In this document: positions 45,434-54,713 of the stretch, piece by piece | Position numbering within the stretch: position 1 is the first letter of the stretch | Layout: every line of letters begins with the position of its first letter | Source: CAZYJR01 sp964647905 | Lineage (GTDB): Bacteria > Desulfobacterota > DSM-4660 > Desulfatiglandales > HGW-15 | DNA length: 63,265 nucleotides | Direction of reading: 5' to 3' | NCBI GenBank assembly: GCA_964647905.1 | Contig: CAZYJR010000023.1 | Span: 1 to 63,265, forward strand | Translations under genes and position numbers: made by a program | Notes under the pieces: generated by a model | What the model was told of the DNA's origin: nothing | Seen by the model: the letters and a program-made list of their open reading frames with translations, nothing else | Databases searched by the model: none

Positions 45434-46114
45434 CTAGCGGGCGCGGCGCTCCAGCAGGTCCATGTTGAAGATGCGGATCCGGTTCCCTTCGGTGCAAAGG
45501 ACTCCCTTTTCGCGCAGCCTCCTCAGCTCCTTGTTGATGCTCTCGCGGGTCGCTCCGACCATGCTGGCCAGGTCCCTTTGGGTGAGGGAGAGGTCTATGA
45601 TCACACCTGGCCCTTCCGGGGTGCCGAAAGACCCTGCCAGCTCCACCAGCTTCTTGGCGAAGCGTTTGGAGATATTGAGGAAACAGGTGTCCTCCAGGAG
45701 GTCGTCGGTCTTCCTCAGCCGCATGGAAAGGGCGCAGAGGATTGCGTCTATGGCCTCTTCGTTCTTCTTGAGAAACCCGATGAAGGCTGTTCGGCTCAAG
45801 ACCAGCACCTCGGTGGGCTCGAGTGCGACTGCGTCCGCCGACCTGGGCATGCCGTCGAGGAGGGCCATCTCGCCCAGGAAGTCGCCTTCCGAGAACACGG
45901 CCAGGGTGATCTCGTCTCCGTCTCTGGATGTAAGGGAGATCCTTATGCTCCCGCTCTTGATTACATACAGGGCGTTTCCCTCGCTGCCTTTACGAAACAG
46001 GACCTCGCCCTTCTTGAGGGACTGGCAAGAAACCGACGAGGCCAGGGCCTCGAGGTTCCCGCCGGCCAGCGACTTGAACATGGAGACCTGCCCCAAGTAC
46101 TTCTCGATACTCAT
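45434..46114 (-). CDS. Crp/Fnr-family transcriptional regulator
   Basis: A 226-aa regulator. The N-terminal cyclic-nucleotide-binding beta-roll contains GSEGNALYVIKSGSIRI and the phosphate-binding-cassette-like FLGEMALLDGMPRSADA, close to the FGEIALLxxxPRxA consensus, so cAMP-type ligand binding is plausible. The dimerisation helix is at about 115-140. The C-terminal winged helix-turn-helix is LTQRDLASMVGATRESINKEL. There are no Fnr-type iron-sulfur cysteines at the N terminus. It follows the T2SS operon's cohesin gene by 29 bases and may be the operon's last gene. Two Crp-like sites follow directly, so it probably controls the giant Fn3/dockerin gene. Confidence 0.9.
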   Translation of the reverse strand: MSIEKYLGQVSMFKSLAGGNLEALASSVSCQSLKKGEVLFRKGSEGNALYVIKSGSIRISLTSRDGDEITLAVFSEGDFLGEMALLDGMPRSADAVALEPTEVLVLSRTAFIGFLKKNEEAIDAILCALSMRLRKTDDLLEDTCFLNISKRFAKKLVELAGSFGTPEGPGVIIDLSLTQRDLASMVGATRESINKELRRLREKGVLCTEGNRIRIFNMDLLERRAR

Positions 46115-46143
46115 GAGTCATTCCTTCGGGACAAAAAAGCCGA

Positions 46144-46665
46144 TCAGTCCGGAGTGCGGACAACCAGCGGCTCGGACCTCACCTTGCAGGGGACGGGCTG
46201 GAGCTTGTCGCTCATCATCTCCACCTGGGTGATCTCGATGGCTGTGGTGTGATTCCCTTTTGCCTTATCGTTGATCTTAAAGAATAGATTAAAGATGGAA
46301 AAATCCTTCCCATTGATCCCCCTTGCACCCGCCATGACGATTATCAGCCGCCCCGGGGTCTTGTCGTTTACTATGTGCATCAAAGACTCGGTGTGCCTGG
46401 TCTTGGTGCCCCTCTTGAAGGACAGGAGCTCAGGGTCGTACCTCATGACCAATTTCACCCCGGCCATGTTGTCCACCGCGTCCACCACGAGCGGGACTTC
46501 CAGGACCTCTCCTGGAGCGCCGCTGAGAGCTGGAATCGAGAGCTCGGCCCCCTCGGCGCCGGAAGACAAGGCCAAGATGAGCAGGGGGCACAGGACCAGG
46601 GCCTTCCTAATAGAGCTTGATGACCCCTTCCTTGACCTTGTCGATCTCATCCTTCTTGGTGTCAT
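46144..46665 (-). CDS. Exported cohesin-domain protein at the end of the T2SS operon
   Basis: A 173-aa protein: a basic N-region and signal peptide (LVLCPLLILALSSGAEGA), then one cohesin-like beta-sandwich to the end (LSIPALSGAPGEVLEVPLVVD, GVKLVMRYDPELLSF, VMAGARGINGKDFSIF). The frame overlaps the end of gspD by 59 bases; the ATG at 46665 has GGAGG three bases upstream (alternative ATG 46650). Overlap with gspD implies joint translation. A cohesin made with the secretin could hold dockerin-tagged T2SS substrates at the surface. The fold call is by motif pattern; the role is inferred. Confidence 0.75.
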   Translation of the reverse strand: MTPRRMRSTRSRKGSSSSIRKALVLCPLLILALSSGAEGAELSIPALSGAPGEVLEVPLVVDAVDNMAGVKLVMRYDPELLSFKRGTKTRHTESLMHIVNDKTPGRLIIVMAGARGINGKDFSIFNLFFKINDKAKGNHTTAIEITQVEMMSDKLQPVPCKVRSEPLVVRTPD

Positions 46666-48622
46666 AGACCTCCTTGGCCTCCTCTGGGTTCTCTATGATG
46701 TGGGGTGTTAGGAACACGAACAGGTTGGTCCTGTCCCCTGACTTGGACGTGGACTTGAAGAGCCACCCCAGGCCGGTTATGCCGCCCAGGCAGGGCACCT
46801 GGTCCTTGGTTTGGGTCATGGTATCATCGATCAGGCCGCCTATCACTACCGTATGTCCATCCTTGATGATTACTGTTGTCTTAGCCAGTCTCCTGAGCGT
46901 GGTGGGGAGCCCCAGCTGGGATTCCTCCTCCACTACCTGTGAGACCTCCTGGGAGATATTCAGGCGCACGAACCTCTCTTCATTTATCTGGGGGGTGATG
47001 TTCAGGGTCACTCCCACGTCTTTGTACTCGTAGTTGCTGTAATCAATGCCTGTCTGCGAGGTGTCCTGCCGGGTCAGGAAGGGGACGTTCTTCCCCACCT
47101 GGATCTCGGCCTCCTCGTTGTCCGTGGTCATGATCTGGGGGGTGGAGAGAATGTGCACGTCCGAATCCGACCTGTATGCCCTCACCACCGCACCCACGGA
47201 CGGAAAAAAGACATCCCCGATCTTTATCCCCTCCCCAAGCACCCCCATGGAAAAGCCCGTGGGAAAGCCGGCCACCCCCTGATCCCCCACGCTCGGGAAG
47301 ACCCTCTTGCCGGGGGTGGAGGCGCCAAAGGCCGCTATATCGCGGCCCTCATCGCTGCCGAATACATTGATGGACTTCCACTCCACCCCTAGGTCAAAGG
47401 ACTTGGTTACGCTGACCTCCATGAGCAGGGCCTCGATATAGACCATCCTGCGGGTGATATCCAGCTTACCGATCACCTCCTCCAGGACCTGGAAGTCGTC
47501 CTTCTTGGCGGTGATCACCAGTGAGTTGGTGGCGCTGTCCGCCACGATCTGGACATCCTTGGAAATCACCGGGGTTTCACCCTTTTTCTCCCCCTCCCCC
47601 TCCTTGGAGGGGAGGGTGGTAAGGACCTTGGCCAGGTCTTCCGCGTTAGCGTTCTGGAGGTAGTAGACGTGTATATCTCCTTCGCCCTTGGGGGTCTCCT
47701 TGTCCAGGAGGTCTATGAGCCCTTTGACCATAGCGGTGTCGTCGGCCGAAGCCAGGAGCACCAGGGAGTTGGTCCTCTCGTCGGCTACGATCCGGATGTC
47801 GGCCTCACCCGGGACCCCCTCCTTCCCCTGCTGGCCTCTCTTTTGGAGCAGCGTATCCACGGTCTTGGCCATAACCTCGGCGGTCGCGTGCTCCAGGGGG
47901 ATGACCGATATCTCGCGGCCCACTCCCTCTTTGTCGATCTGCTTTATTATTCGAATCAAGCGGTTGAGGTTGGACATAACGTCGGTCACGATCAGCATCC
48001 TGGTGGGCTGGTATGGCACCATGATGCTGTTCTTGGAGATCAAGGGCTTGAAGAGCTGGGTCAGCTCATTGGGGTCCGCGTAGGTGAGAGGGATCAGCTG
48101 CGTGATCACCTTGTCCTCCCTCTCCCCCTCCTCTCCACGAAGCCTGAGTTCAACGTCTTTTGACCGGGCCTCCACAGAAGGGACGATCTTGGTGATCTTG
48201 CCCGCGGGCACCACAGTGAATCCGTGGACCTCCATCACGGACTCGAACACCTTGTAGGCCTCCTCCACCGAGACCTTGACCGGCGAGACGATGGTCACCT
48301 CGCCCTTAACCGCGCTGTCCACCACGAAGTTCCTGCCGGTCAGGTCCGCTATGAACTTGATGAAGAGCCTGATGTCCACGCTGTCGAAATCGATGGTCAC
48401 GTAGCGGGTGTCCTCCTGCTCGTCGGATTCGGCCTCCCCCTCCTGGGCGGAGTCCTGATCCTCGGCCCGGGCGGCGGAGGTCACCCCCTCCTGCCCGGCC
48501 ACGCGCGCCGCCAGTACAAGAGAGCCTCCGTTCGCCGTCAGGAGGAACCCCGCCAGCATCAAGCAGAGAACAATTCGTGTTCCAGAGCTCATCTTCATAA
48601 ACAGTTCCTTAATGCCTCTCAT
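46607..48622 (-). CDS. gspD: Type II secretion outer-membrane secretin GspD
   Basis: A 671-aa secretin. A signal peptide is followed by an acidic linker, the N0 domain (YVTIDFDSVDIRLFIKFIA), three N1-N3 KH-like repeats (VIPLEHATAEVMAKTVDTL, VYYLQNANAEDLAKVLTTL) and the secretin core (VYIEALLMEVSV, VHILSTPQIMTTDNEEAEI, DVGVTLNITPQI, VIIGGLIDD-type strand). It forms the outer-membrane pore through which folded exoproteins leave. ATG 48622 has AGGA seven bases upstream; the GTG one codon earlier is the alternative. No pilotin gene is recognisable nearby. Confidence 0.95.
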   Translation of the reverse strand: MRGIKELFMKMSSGTRIVLCLMLAGFLLTANGGSLVLAARVAGQEGVTSAARAEDQDSAQEGEAESDEQEDTRYVTIDFDSVDIRLFIKFIADLTGRNFVVDSAVKGEVTIVSPVKVSVEEAYKVFESVMEVHGFTVVPAGKITKIVPSVEARSKDVELRLRGEEGEREDKVITQLIPLTYADPNELTQLFKPLISKNSIMVPYQPTRMLIVTDVMSNLNRLIRIIKQIDKEGVGREISVIPLEHATAEVMAKTVDTLLQKRGQQGKEGVPGEADIRIVADERTNSLVLLASADDTAMVKGLIDLLDKETPKGEGDIHVYYLQNANAEDLAKVLTTLPSKEGEGEKKGETPVISKDVQIVADSATNSLVITAKKDDFQVLEEVIGKLDITRRMVYIEALLMEVSVTKSFDLGVEWKSINVFGSDEGRDIAAFGASTPGKRVFPSVGDQGVAGFPTGFSMGVLGEGIKIGDVFFPSVGAVVRAYRSDSDVHILSTPQIMTTDNEEAEIQVGKNVPFLTRQDTSQTGIDYSNYEYKDVGVTLNITPQINEERFVRLNISQEVSQVVEEESQLGLPTTLRRLAKTTVIIKDGHTVVIGGLIDDTMTQTKDQVPCLGGITGLGWLFKSTSKSGDRTNLFVFLTPHIIENPEEAKEVYDTKKDEIDKVKEGVIKLY

Positions 48623-48646
48623 CACAACATCCTGAAATGACCGTTT

Positions 48647-49336
48647 CTATGTCGGATCGCCAATCAGCTCCTCGAAGCCGTGGTGACCTCTCAATACCTC
48701 CAAATCGGGGTCTTGCTTGGCCCATTTCCTGGCCGAAGCGTCCATTGAAACGGCCTGCCTCAAACGGGCCAGGGCCGCATCGTGCTCCCCTCTCACCGCG
48801 TGGAGGCACGCCAGGTTGTAGAATGCATCCGCATACTCGGGGCTCAGCCTGGCCGCCTTCTCAAAGCACCTGCGCGCCTCTTCAAGCTCTCCTTTCCGGA
48901 GATGCAAGACTCCCAGGTTGTTCAAGGCGTCCACATGGCCCGGGTCCGCGTCAAGGGCCATCCGATAGGCCTTCTCGGCCCCCCGCATGTCCCCGGCCTT
49001 CTGGAGCTCTACACCCCGGGCGCAATACTCTCCGGCGTCCGCCACCCTCCCTCCCTGCTGCGGGGTCTCCGGGAGGGCCGCACGGAGGGGTGATATCCGT
49101 CCAGCGGCTCCGGCCTCCCCATTGCCGGGGGTCCGTCCTGAGACGGGCGATCCCTGATGGGAGTGAAGCACCAGGGCCGCTGTAAGTAGCAGGGCTCCGG
49201 CCCCGGCCACCCAGAGGACCTTGGGTGGAAGCCCGGCCCGGTGCCACCCGCCTGCCGAAAAACCACGAGCGAGCCCTCCCCTCGCATCGTCCCTCTTTGT
49301 TTGAGCCCTCTTCAAGGCCTCGTGGATCGCACTCAT
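48647..49336 (-). CDS. GspB-like inner-membrane protein with TPR domain
   Basis: A 229-aa protein starting MSAIHEALKRAQ, which resembles the cytoplasmic start of GspB proteins. One transmembrane helix (VLWVAGAGALLLTAALVL) is followed by a periplasmic part with TPR repeats (AEKAYRMALDADPGHVDALNNLG, spaced at 34 residues). It lies between the ExeA-like ATPase and gspD. ExeA/ExeB pairs help assemble the secretin through peptidoglycan, so this is probably the GspB-role partner, with TPRs replacing the usual domain. Confidence 0.75.
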   Translation of the reverse strand: MSAIHEALKRAQTKRDDARGGLARGFSAGGWHRAGLPPKVLWVAGAGALLLTAALVLHSHQGSPVSGRTPGNGEAGAAGRISPLRAALPETPQQGGRVADAGEYCARGVELQKAGDMRGAEKAYRMALDADPGHVDALNNLGVLHLRKGELEEARRCFEKAARLSPEYADAFYNLACLHAVRGEHDAALARLRQAVSMDASARKWAKQDPDLEVLRGHHGFEELIGDPT

Positions 49337-49346
49337 AGCTCCAGGC

Positions 49347-50939
49347 TCATCCGGACAACGCGAACAACAAGGCCCTGGTCCTCGGGCCCACGATGCCGTC
49401 GGGGATCAAGCCGAAGTCCTCCTGAAACCTTGAAACGGCCTCTGAGGTGGCATGATCGTAAGTGCCGGTGGGATCCACCAGATATCCTATTCCGCCCAAC
49501 GCCTCCTGCACGGCCATGACGCGGGAGCCGGTCATCCCCCGGGTCAAGTTGCCCCGGCCGCCTTCGTAGGGATGGACCCAAGCGACCTCCCCTCCCCAGA
49601 GATCCAGGAGGAACTCTCTGCTGACTTTTCTCTCCCGCCCCCCCGCATCCACGGCAAGGGCGCCGTCCTCCACCACTTCGGAGACCACCAGATACCGGGG
49701 GGTGGAATCAGGGTCCCCGGGCCCCGTGCTTTCAAGCCTGACCCTGAAGGGTCTCTTGAGCATCACATAGTACTCCGGGGGCAGATCAAAGGAGACCAGG
49801 CTCACCTGCCCCGATACCGGACCCCCTTCCCGGCCGCCCGTAATCGGACGGGAGAGGCGGAAGAGCGTCGAGAGCGATGAGGCTTCGTCGAGATGGACGG
49901 GCGTTTCCTCCTCAGCCGCCGGCTCGGGCCTCCGGGCCGGGGGGGCGTCTTTTTCAAGCACCGCCGCCCGGGTGGGGGGCTCCGGCTCACCACCCAGGAG
50001 GCCCAGCAACCCGCCTCCGCCGTAGCTCCAGCCTGCGTACCCCGCCACCGCCACCAGCATGGCCAGGAGGAGACCATAGGATGCGGCTTTTCTCCAGGTC
50101 CAATCTCCTCCATGTGAGGGGTAGGACCCTCGGATCTCCTTCAGCGCGCCCGCCACCATATCCCCGGTGACGGTATGTTTGCCCCGGCCGTATGCCAGCA
50201 AAAGGGCCCGATCGCAGACCGCGTTGATGCGCCTGGGGTTGCCCGCGGTGTAGGCGTAGACGCGCTTGAAGGCACCCCGGGTGAAGCGTACTCCGCCCCT
50301 CCCTCCGGCGACCACCATGCGGTGCTCGATGTAGCGCTTGACGTCCCGGTGATCCAAGGGGCGCAGGTGATATCGAACCATGATGCGGTCGTCCAACTGC
50401 TTCAGTGAAGGGGTGGAGAGCAGGTCCTCGAGCTCGGGCTGTCCGACCAGGGCGATTTGGAGGAGCTTCTCCTTCTCGGTCTCCAGGTTGGATAGGACCC
50501 TTATCTGCTCCAAGGCCGAAGGGGAAAGGTTTTGGGCCTCGTCCACCAGGAGCGCGGCGTTGCCCCCGCCCTCAAAGGTCTCCAGGAGAAAGCGGTTCAG
50601 TGCCTCCAGGTAATCCGCCCTGGTCGGGGTCGCCTTGTCCATCTTGATCCCGAACTCTTGGTTGATCAGCCTCAGGAGCTCCACGTCGGAGACAAAGGGG
50701 TTGAAGATCAGGGCGCTCCTGGTGGAAGGATCCAATCGGCTGATGAGCGCCCTGCAGAGCGTGGTCTTCCCGGTCCCGATCCCCCCGGTGACCGCGATGA
50801 ATCCCATGCGCTGATCGATCCCGTAGGTCAAGTGCTCCAGGGCCTCCCTGTGACAAGGGGCCAGGAACAGGTATCTCGGATCAGGCGTCAGATGAAAGGG
50901 CCTTTCCCGAAACCCGAAAAAAGACAAATACACGCTCAT
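49347..50939 (-). CDS. gspA: ExeA/GspA-like AAA ATPase with peptidoglycan-binding domain
   Basis: A 530-aa protein. The cytoplasmic AAA domain begins with the family's FFGFRERPFHLTPDPRYLF; Walker A GGIGTGKTT is at about 52-60 and Walker B AALLVDEAQ near 150. A transmembrane helix near 290 (YGLLLAMLVAVAGYAGW) leads to a periplasmic part ending in a PG_binding_1 domain (GSRVMAVQEALGGIGYLVD, TSEAVSRFQEDFGL). ExeA-type ATPases remodel peptidoglycan to let GspD assemble. Its ATG follows the gspC stop directly (TAGATG). Confidence 0.9.
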   Translation of the reverse strand: MSVYLSFFGFRERPFHLTPDPRYLFLAPCHREALEHLTYGIDQRMGFIAVTGGIGTGKTTLCRALISRLDPSTRSALIFNPFVSDVELLRLINQEFGIKMDKATPTRADYLEALNRFLLETFEGGGNAALLVDEAQNLSPSALEQIRVLSNLETEKEKLLQIALVGQPELEDLLSTPSLKQLDDRIMVRYHLRPLDHRDVKRYIEHRMVVAGGRGGVRFTRGAFKRVYAYTAGNPRRINAVCDRALLLAYGRGKHTVTGDMVAGALKEIRGSYPSHGGDWTWRKAASYGLLLAMLVAVAGYAGWSYGGGGLLGLLGGEPEPPTRAAVLEKDAPPARRPEPAAEEETPVHLDEASSLSTLFRLSRPITGGREGGPVSGQVSLVSFDLPPEYYVMLKRPFRVRLESTGPGDPDSTPRYLVVSEVVEDGALAVDAGGRERKVSREFLLDLWGGEVAWVHPYEGGRGNLTRGMTGSRVMAVQEALGGIGYLVDPTGTYDHATSEAVSRFQEDFGLIPDGIVGPRTRALLFALSG

Positions 50940-51788
50940 CTACTCGAACCTGTAGCTGATCGTCTCGGGAGCACCCCTGCGGGAGAGCTCCAGGGAGAAG
51001 GAATCCCCGGACCTCAGCTTCCTGAAGAGAGCCAAGGCGTCGTTCGGGGCCTTGATGGGCCTCCCGTTCATTCCCTTGACTACGTCGCCGTTCCTGAGGC
51101 CCATCCTGGAGAAGATCGAGTCGTCCTTTACGTTGGTAATGGCCAAGCCGTCGGGTTTGCCGTCCACGAAATACGGGCGGATGCGGGCCTGAGTGAAGAG
51201 CTCGTTGATGTTCTGTAATCTTTGCCTGACCTCTTCCCTGCTGACGGTGATAGTGGTCTCCGCCCCGGGGGGATGAGGGGCCGCCGCCGTTCCGGACCCG
51301 GTCTTCGTCCGGGGCGAGGTCACGTCTTCCATCTTCAGGATCTCGTCCTTCTCGCCGGCGCGGAGGATGACCTCGCCCCTCCTGATCCGCTTCACCACCG
51401 CCCCTTGAATCGCATCCCCGACGCGATAGAAGTCCTGGCTCTTCTTGGCCCCGTCCCTGATCACGGCCACCGATCTCTCCGGGTCGCCCACCACGGTGCC
51501 CAGGAGAGCTACATTGAGCTTGGTGGGCTCCAGGGGCTCGGGCTCTTCCTCCTTTTCCTCCACCTCTTCCTCTGATGCGCCGAACACGTTTCTCTCCATG
51601 ATCACCTTGTACTCGGCCGGCTTTGGCGTGCGGGGCGAAGACGACTCCGGGCTGACCGGGGTTTCCGCCTTGGCCTTGTACCCGGTCCACAATCTCTCCT
51701 CCAGGGTGGTGTAAAAAAAGTCCACCGCCAGGAAGATTATCACGGAAACGGCCAAGAGGTTGGCGCCTATACGATAGAAACTGTTCAT
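50940..51788 (-). CDS. gspC: Type II secretion protein GspC (PDZ type)
   Basis: A 282-aa bitopic inner-membrane protein. There is an N-terminal helix (LLAVSVIIFLAVDFFY), then the homology region that contacts the GspD N0 domain (LNVALLGTVVGDPERSVAVI, YRVGDAIQGAVVKRI), and a C-terminal PDZ domain (GLAITNVKDDSIFSRMGLRNGDVV). GspC links the inner-membrane platform to the secretin and helps choose substrates. It lies unusually late in the operon, between gspN and gspA. Confidence 0.93.
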   Translation of the reverse strand: MNSFYRIGANLLAVSVIIFLAVDFFYTTLEERLWTGYKAKAETPVSPESSSPRTPKPAEYKVIMERNVFGASEEEVEEKEEEPEPLEPTKLNVALLGTVVGDPERSVAVIRDGAKKSQDFYRVGDAIQGAVVKRIRRGEVILRAGEKDEILKMEDVTSPRTKTGSGTAAAPHPPGAETTITVSREEVRQRLQNINELFTQARIRPYFVDGKPDGLAITNVKDDSIFSRMGLRNGDVVKGMNGRPIKAPNDALALFRKLRSGDSFSLELSRRGAPETISYRFE

Positions 51789-51795
51789 GGCGTAT

Positions 51796-52695
51796 CTACA
51801 AGAGCCTTACCACCGGGTCGCCCAGGGTCCCGGATACTGAAAATGAAACGCTTCCCTTCCTCTTTCCCCTCATCTGCTCCTTGACGAGTTCCATCGCCTG
51901 GGAGGCCTGCCCCGAGCCCTTAAAGAACTCGGAAGAGGGCTTGACTTCCCCCTTGAGGTCCAGGATGCTTTGCAACAGCGGCTCTTGGATCTCGATGACG
52001 CCTGAGAGAGAAGCCTTGAACTGCGGTCCATCCAGCTCGGCCTTCTCCAGAATCACCTCGCCCCCTTCGAGCAAGGCGACGGCCCTCACCTCGTCCAAAC
52101 GCACCGGCTCCAGCCTTACGATGGGGGGGAGCTCCAAGTACTCCAAGGAAACGCCGGCCAGGACCAGGCGCGCCTCGGCGCGGCCTTGCAAAGGATCGCC
52201 CCCCCTGTCCCCCTGGTAGTCGATCTCCCCGGAGAGACGCCCGGTCACCTCACGGCCCAGCAGGCGGCGAACATGCTCCAACTCCCCCAACTGCAGGCCG
52301 CTGAGGTCCATCACCAGATTGACATTTGCCCGCCCGGAGTCTTCGACGGATGCCAAACGCCCGCTTATCCCGCCCCCGTATGCTAGACCGCTGAACCGGA
52401 AGGCCGGCTCCCCGCTCAGCACACGCCTTATTTCGGGTCTTACGCTCAGGTCCCGAGCCGTAAAGATCTCGCCTTTTCCACCCCTGGAGGAGACCGCGAC
52501 GCGGCCCAAGACCAGGGAAAAGGTCGGGGAGGGGCGGACATCCTCGAGGGAGAGCTCCAGTCCTGGGTAAGCCTCGGCGGCCTTCCCCTCCATGAACCCC
52601 GCCAGGAGTCCCGCCGGAAAGCGCAACCAGAGCACTACCGCCGCGAACAGTATCGCGTAGAAGGTGTATCCCGCCCATGCCTTTTTGAACGCCAT
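51796..52695 (-). CDS. gspN: Type II secretion protein GspN
   Basis: A 299-aa protein with an N-terminal membrane anchor (YTFYAILFAAVVLWLRFPAG) and a repetitive periplasmic beta domain of the GspN/AsmA-like type (VRPSPTFSLVLGRVAVSS, VTGRLSGEIDY, VSFSVSGTLGDPVVRLL). GspN is an accessory T2SS component common in deltaproteobacteria, with a poorly defined role. It is seven bases upstream of gspC. Confidence 0.85.
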   Translation of the reverse strand: MAFKKAWAGYTFYAILFAAVVLWLRFPAGLLAGFMEGKAAEAYPGLELSLEDVRPSPTFSLVLGRVAVSSRGGKGEIFTARDLSVRPEIRRVLSGEPAFRFSGLAYGGGISGRLASVEDSGRANVNLVMDLSGLQLGELEHVRRLLGREVTGRLSGEIDYQGDRGGDPLQGRAEARLVLAGVSLEYLELPPIVRLEPVRLDEVRAVALLEGGEVILEKAELDGPQFKASLSGVIEIQEPLLQSILDLKGEVKPSSEFFKGSGQASQAMELVKEQMRGKRKGSVSFSVSGTLGDPVVRLL

Positions 52696-52756
52696 ACAAG
52701 CCTCGCATCATTTCCCGCCCGGACCGGGTCCTCCCCATTCGGGCTCAGGACCGCTC

Positions 52757-53284
52757 CTAAGCAGTGGTGATGGTGTCCACCTGCAAGGTCACCCTGAGGG
52801 AATGCTCTTCTCCCTTTTCCAGCGTCTGGATCTTGATCTTCTTTATCCCGAGGAGCATGTCCGAAAACTCGATCTCATGCAAGAACTTCACCATCTGCTC
52901 CACACCTATGCCCTCCAGCTTGATCTCCATTCCCACCACCTTCATGCCCGAGGACTCTTCCAGGGTGCCCAGAGGCTTCATGTACTGAATCTTGTCCTGC
53001 ACACCCACCTTCCTCGAGACGCCTTCCAGGAAGGAGAGCAGCGTGAAGTCTCTCCCGCGCCGGGCCAGGAGCTCCTCGGCCTCCCCCCTCCGCCGCTTGA
53101 ACTCCTCCCACCGGGCCTTGAGGGTCATCATGTCCGCGAGGTCCTGCACCTTGGAGGCGGTGGCCCTCTCCAAGGCCTCCTGCCTGGACAAAGCCGGAGA
53201 TATCGCAATCAGGTAATAGAACAGGAGCAGCACCAAAAGGCCGCCCCCCAGTATGAACCCCATCTCACGACGCTTTATCCTCAT
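52757..53284 (-). CDS. gspM: Type II secretion protein GspM
   Basis: A 175-aa protein. There is a short basic cytoplasmic tail, one transmembrane helix (MGFILGGGLLVLLLFYYLIA), then a coiled coil (about 35-80) and a ferredoxin-like periplasmic domain. The ATG at 53284 overlaps the gspL stop by 4 bp (ATGA). GspM with GspL forms the inner-membrane platform that couples GspE to pseudopilus assembly. Confidence 0.85.
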   Translation of the reverse strand: MRIKRREMGFILGGGLLVLLLFYYLIAISPALSRQEALERATASKVQDLADMMTLKARWEEFKRRRGEAEELLARRGRDFTLLSFLEGVSRKVGVQDKIQYMKPLGTLEESSGMKVVGMEIKLEGIGVEQMVKFLHEIEFSDMLLGIKKIKIQTLEKGEEHSLRVTLQVDTITTA

Positions 53285-54711
53285 GCGCCCTTCTCCATGG
53301 CGAAGTTGAAATTCACCGCCCGTCCCCCCCTGTCCATCTTGGCTCCCACCAGTTTGACCGAATCGAAATACCCCGCTGCTGCGAGCTTCTTCTCCAACCG
53401 GTCCACCGTCTCGAAGGAAGAGGCCCGCCCGTCCAAGCGGATCTCCCTTCCTTCCATGGAAAAGTTGTCGATCCTGACGTCCGGGAACTCAACCAGGGAC
53501 CGGGACACCACCTGCAGGGTGTCAAGGACCGGCCCCTTGGAGGTGACACCCTCGAGCCACTTGTTTCTGGCGGTTTCCTCCTCCACCTTCTGGCGCATCT
53601 GGGAAAGCTCGCGGCCCTTTATGATATTCCTGACGTCCGGGAAGGTGTTGCCGAGGACCTCCTCCATCTTCTCCTGCAGCTCCCGCTGGTGTCTTTCCTG
53701 GATGGCGACTTTGTAGTGCAGATTGAAGGTGAGGAACCCCAGGATGAAGAGAGCCACCGCACCGTAAAACGCCACCCCCTTGGGCGTTATGGAGCTCTTG
53801 AGGGCGAATTCCTCCTTCCTCAAATCAAACCCCTTAGCGGGAGACAATGCCATACCCACGGCAAAACCCAGAGGAGCGCTCAACCGGCCCTGGAGTTCAG
53901 GGGGAACCTCTCCCAGGCCGTGCTTCATCTCGTCGAAAGGCCTCCAAGGTGCGGCCCGTACGCCCAGCCTCTCCTCCACCTCCCTTGCAGGGCCGTCTCC
54001 GTTCGCCCCGTCCCCCGCCATCAGCACTTCTTCCAAGACCGCATCCGGATTCTTCAGCCTGTAAATGCCCAGGGTCTCCACGACATCGTCCACCGCCCCA
54101 TCCCCCACCGGAAGGATCCTGATGAACTCCAGCCGGTCTTCCCTGATCACCTGTATCACCCGCTTCTCGGTCCCGGTGTTGACCACGACCCCGTCCCGGC
54201 CGGGGCGGGTGTAGAGGTATAGGTAAAATAGACCGATATCGTCCAGGGCCACCGCCTTGGGATCGAGCCCGGCCCCTGCCAGCTCGGCCAGGTGTCCCGC
54301 CAGCACCTCCTTGCTCACCCCGGCGGCCACGATATCTCCTCCCGGCCTGGGGGCCAGGAAATCCACCACCAGGTCGTCCACCGGGTGGGGGACCCAGGGC
54401 TCCATCTGGTACTTGATGATCTTCTCCAGCTTCTTGACGTCTTGAAACCCGAGAGGGAGAGTCCTTACGAAGGCCCTGGAAGTGGGAAGACAGGTGATCA
54501 GGGCATCACAGTCCAGGCGCTCGGTCCTGAAGAAGTTCCTCACCGCCTCGGACACATCGGAGGGGTTCTCAATCTCCTTCACCGCCAGGCGATCGATCTC
54601 CAGGGAATTCATGGAGCTGTAGACCCGGACAGCGCTCATGAAGCCGCTGTCGATCATGAACCCCACCACCACTCTTGGTCTGGTAAAACGCTTGACCGAG
54701 CCCAAGGCCAT
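53281..54711 (-). CDS. gspL: Type II secretion protein GspL (PilM-like)
   Basis: A 476-aa protein. The cytoplasmic actin-like ATPase-fold domain (about 10-290; VVVGFMIDSGFMSAVRV, GVVVNTGTEKRVIQVI) recruits GspE. A transmembrane helix follows near 315 (FYGAVALFILGFLTFNL), then a coiled coil and a periplasmic ferredoxin-like domain. ATG 54711 has GGAG five bases upstream and is preferred to GTG 54717. It partly resembles a PilM-PilN fusion, as is usual for GspL. Confidence 0.88.
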   Translation of the reverse strand: MALGSVKRFTRPRVVVGFMIDSGFMSAVRVYSSMNSLEIDRLAVKEIENPSDVSEAVRNFFRTERLDCDALITCLPTSRAFVRTLPLGFQDVKKLEKIIKYQMEPWVPHPVDDLVVDFLAPRPGGDIVAAGVSKEVLAGHLAELAGAGLDPKAVALDDIGLFYLYLYTRPGRDGVVVNTGTEKRVIQVIREDRLEFIRILPVGDGAVDDVVETLGIYRLKNPDAVLEEVLMAGDGANGDGPAREVEERLGVRAAPWRPFDEMKHGLGEVPPELQGRLSAPLGFAVGMALSPAKGFDLRKEEFALKSSITPKGVAFYGAVALFILGFLTFNLHYKVAIQERHQRELQEKMEEVLGNTFPDVRNIIKGRELSQMRQKVEEETARNKWLEGVTSKGPVLDTLQVVSRSLVEFPDVRIDNFSMEGREIRLDGRASSFETVDRLEKKLAAAGYFDSVKLVGAKMDRGGRAVNFNFAMEKGA

Positions 54712-54713
54712 TG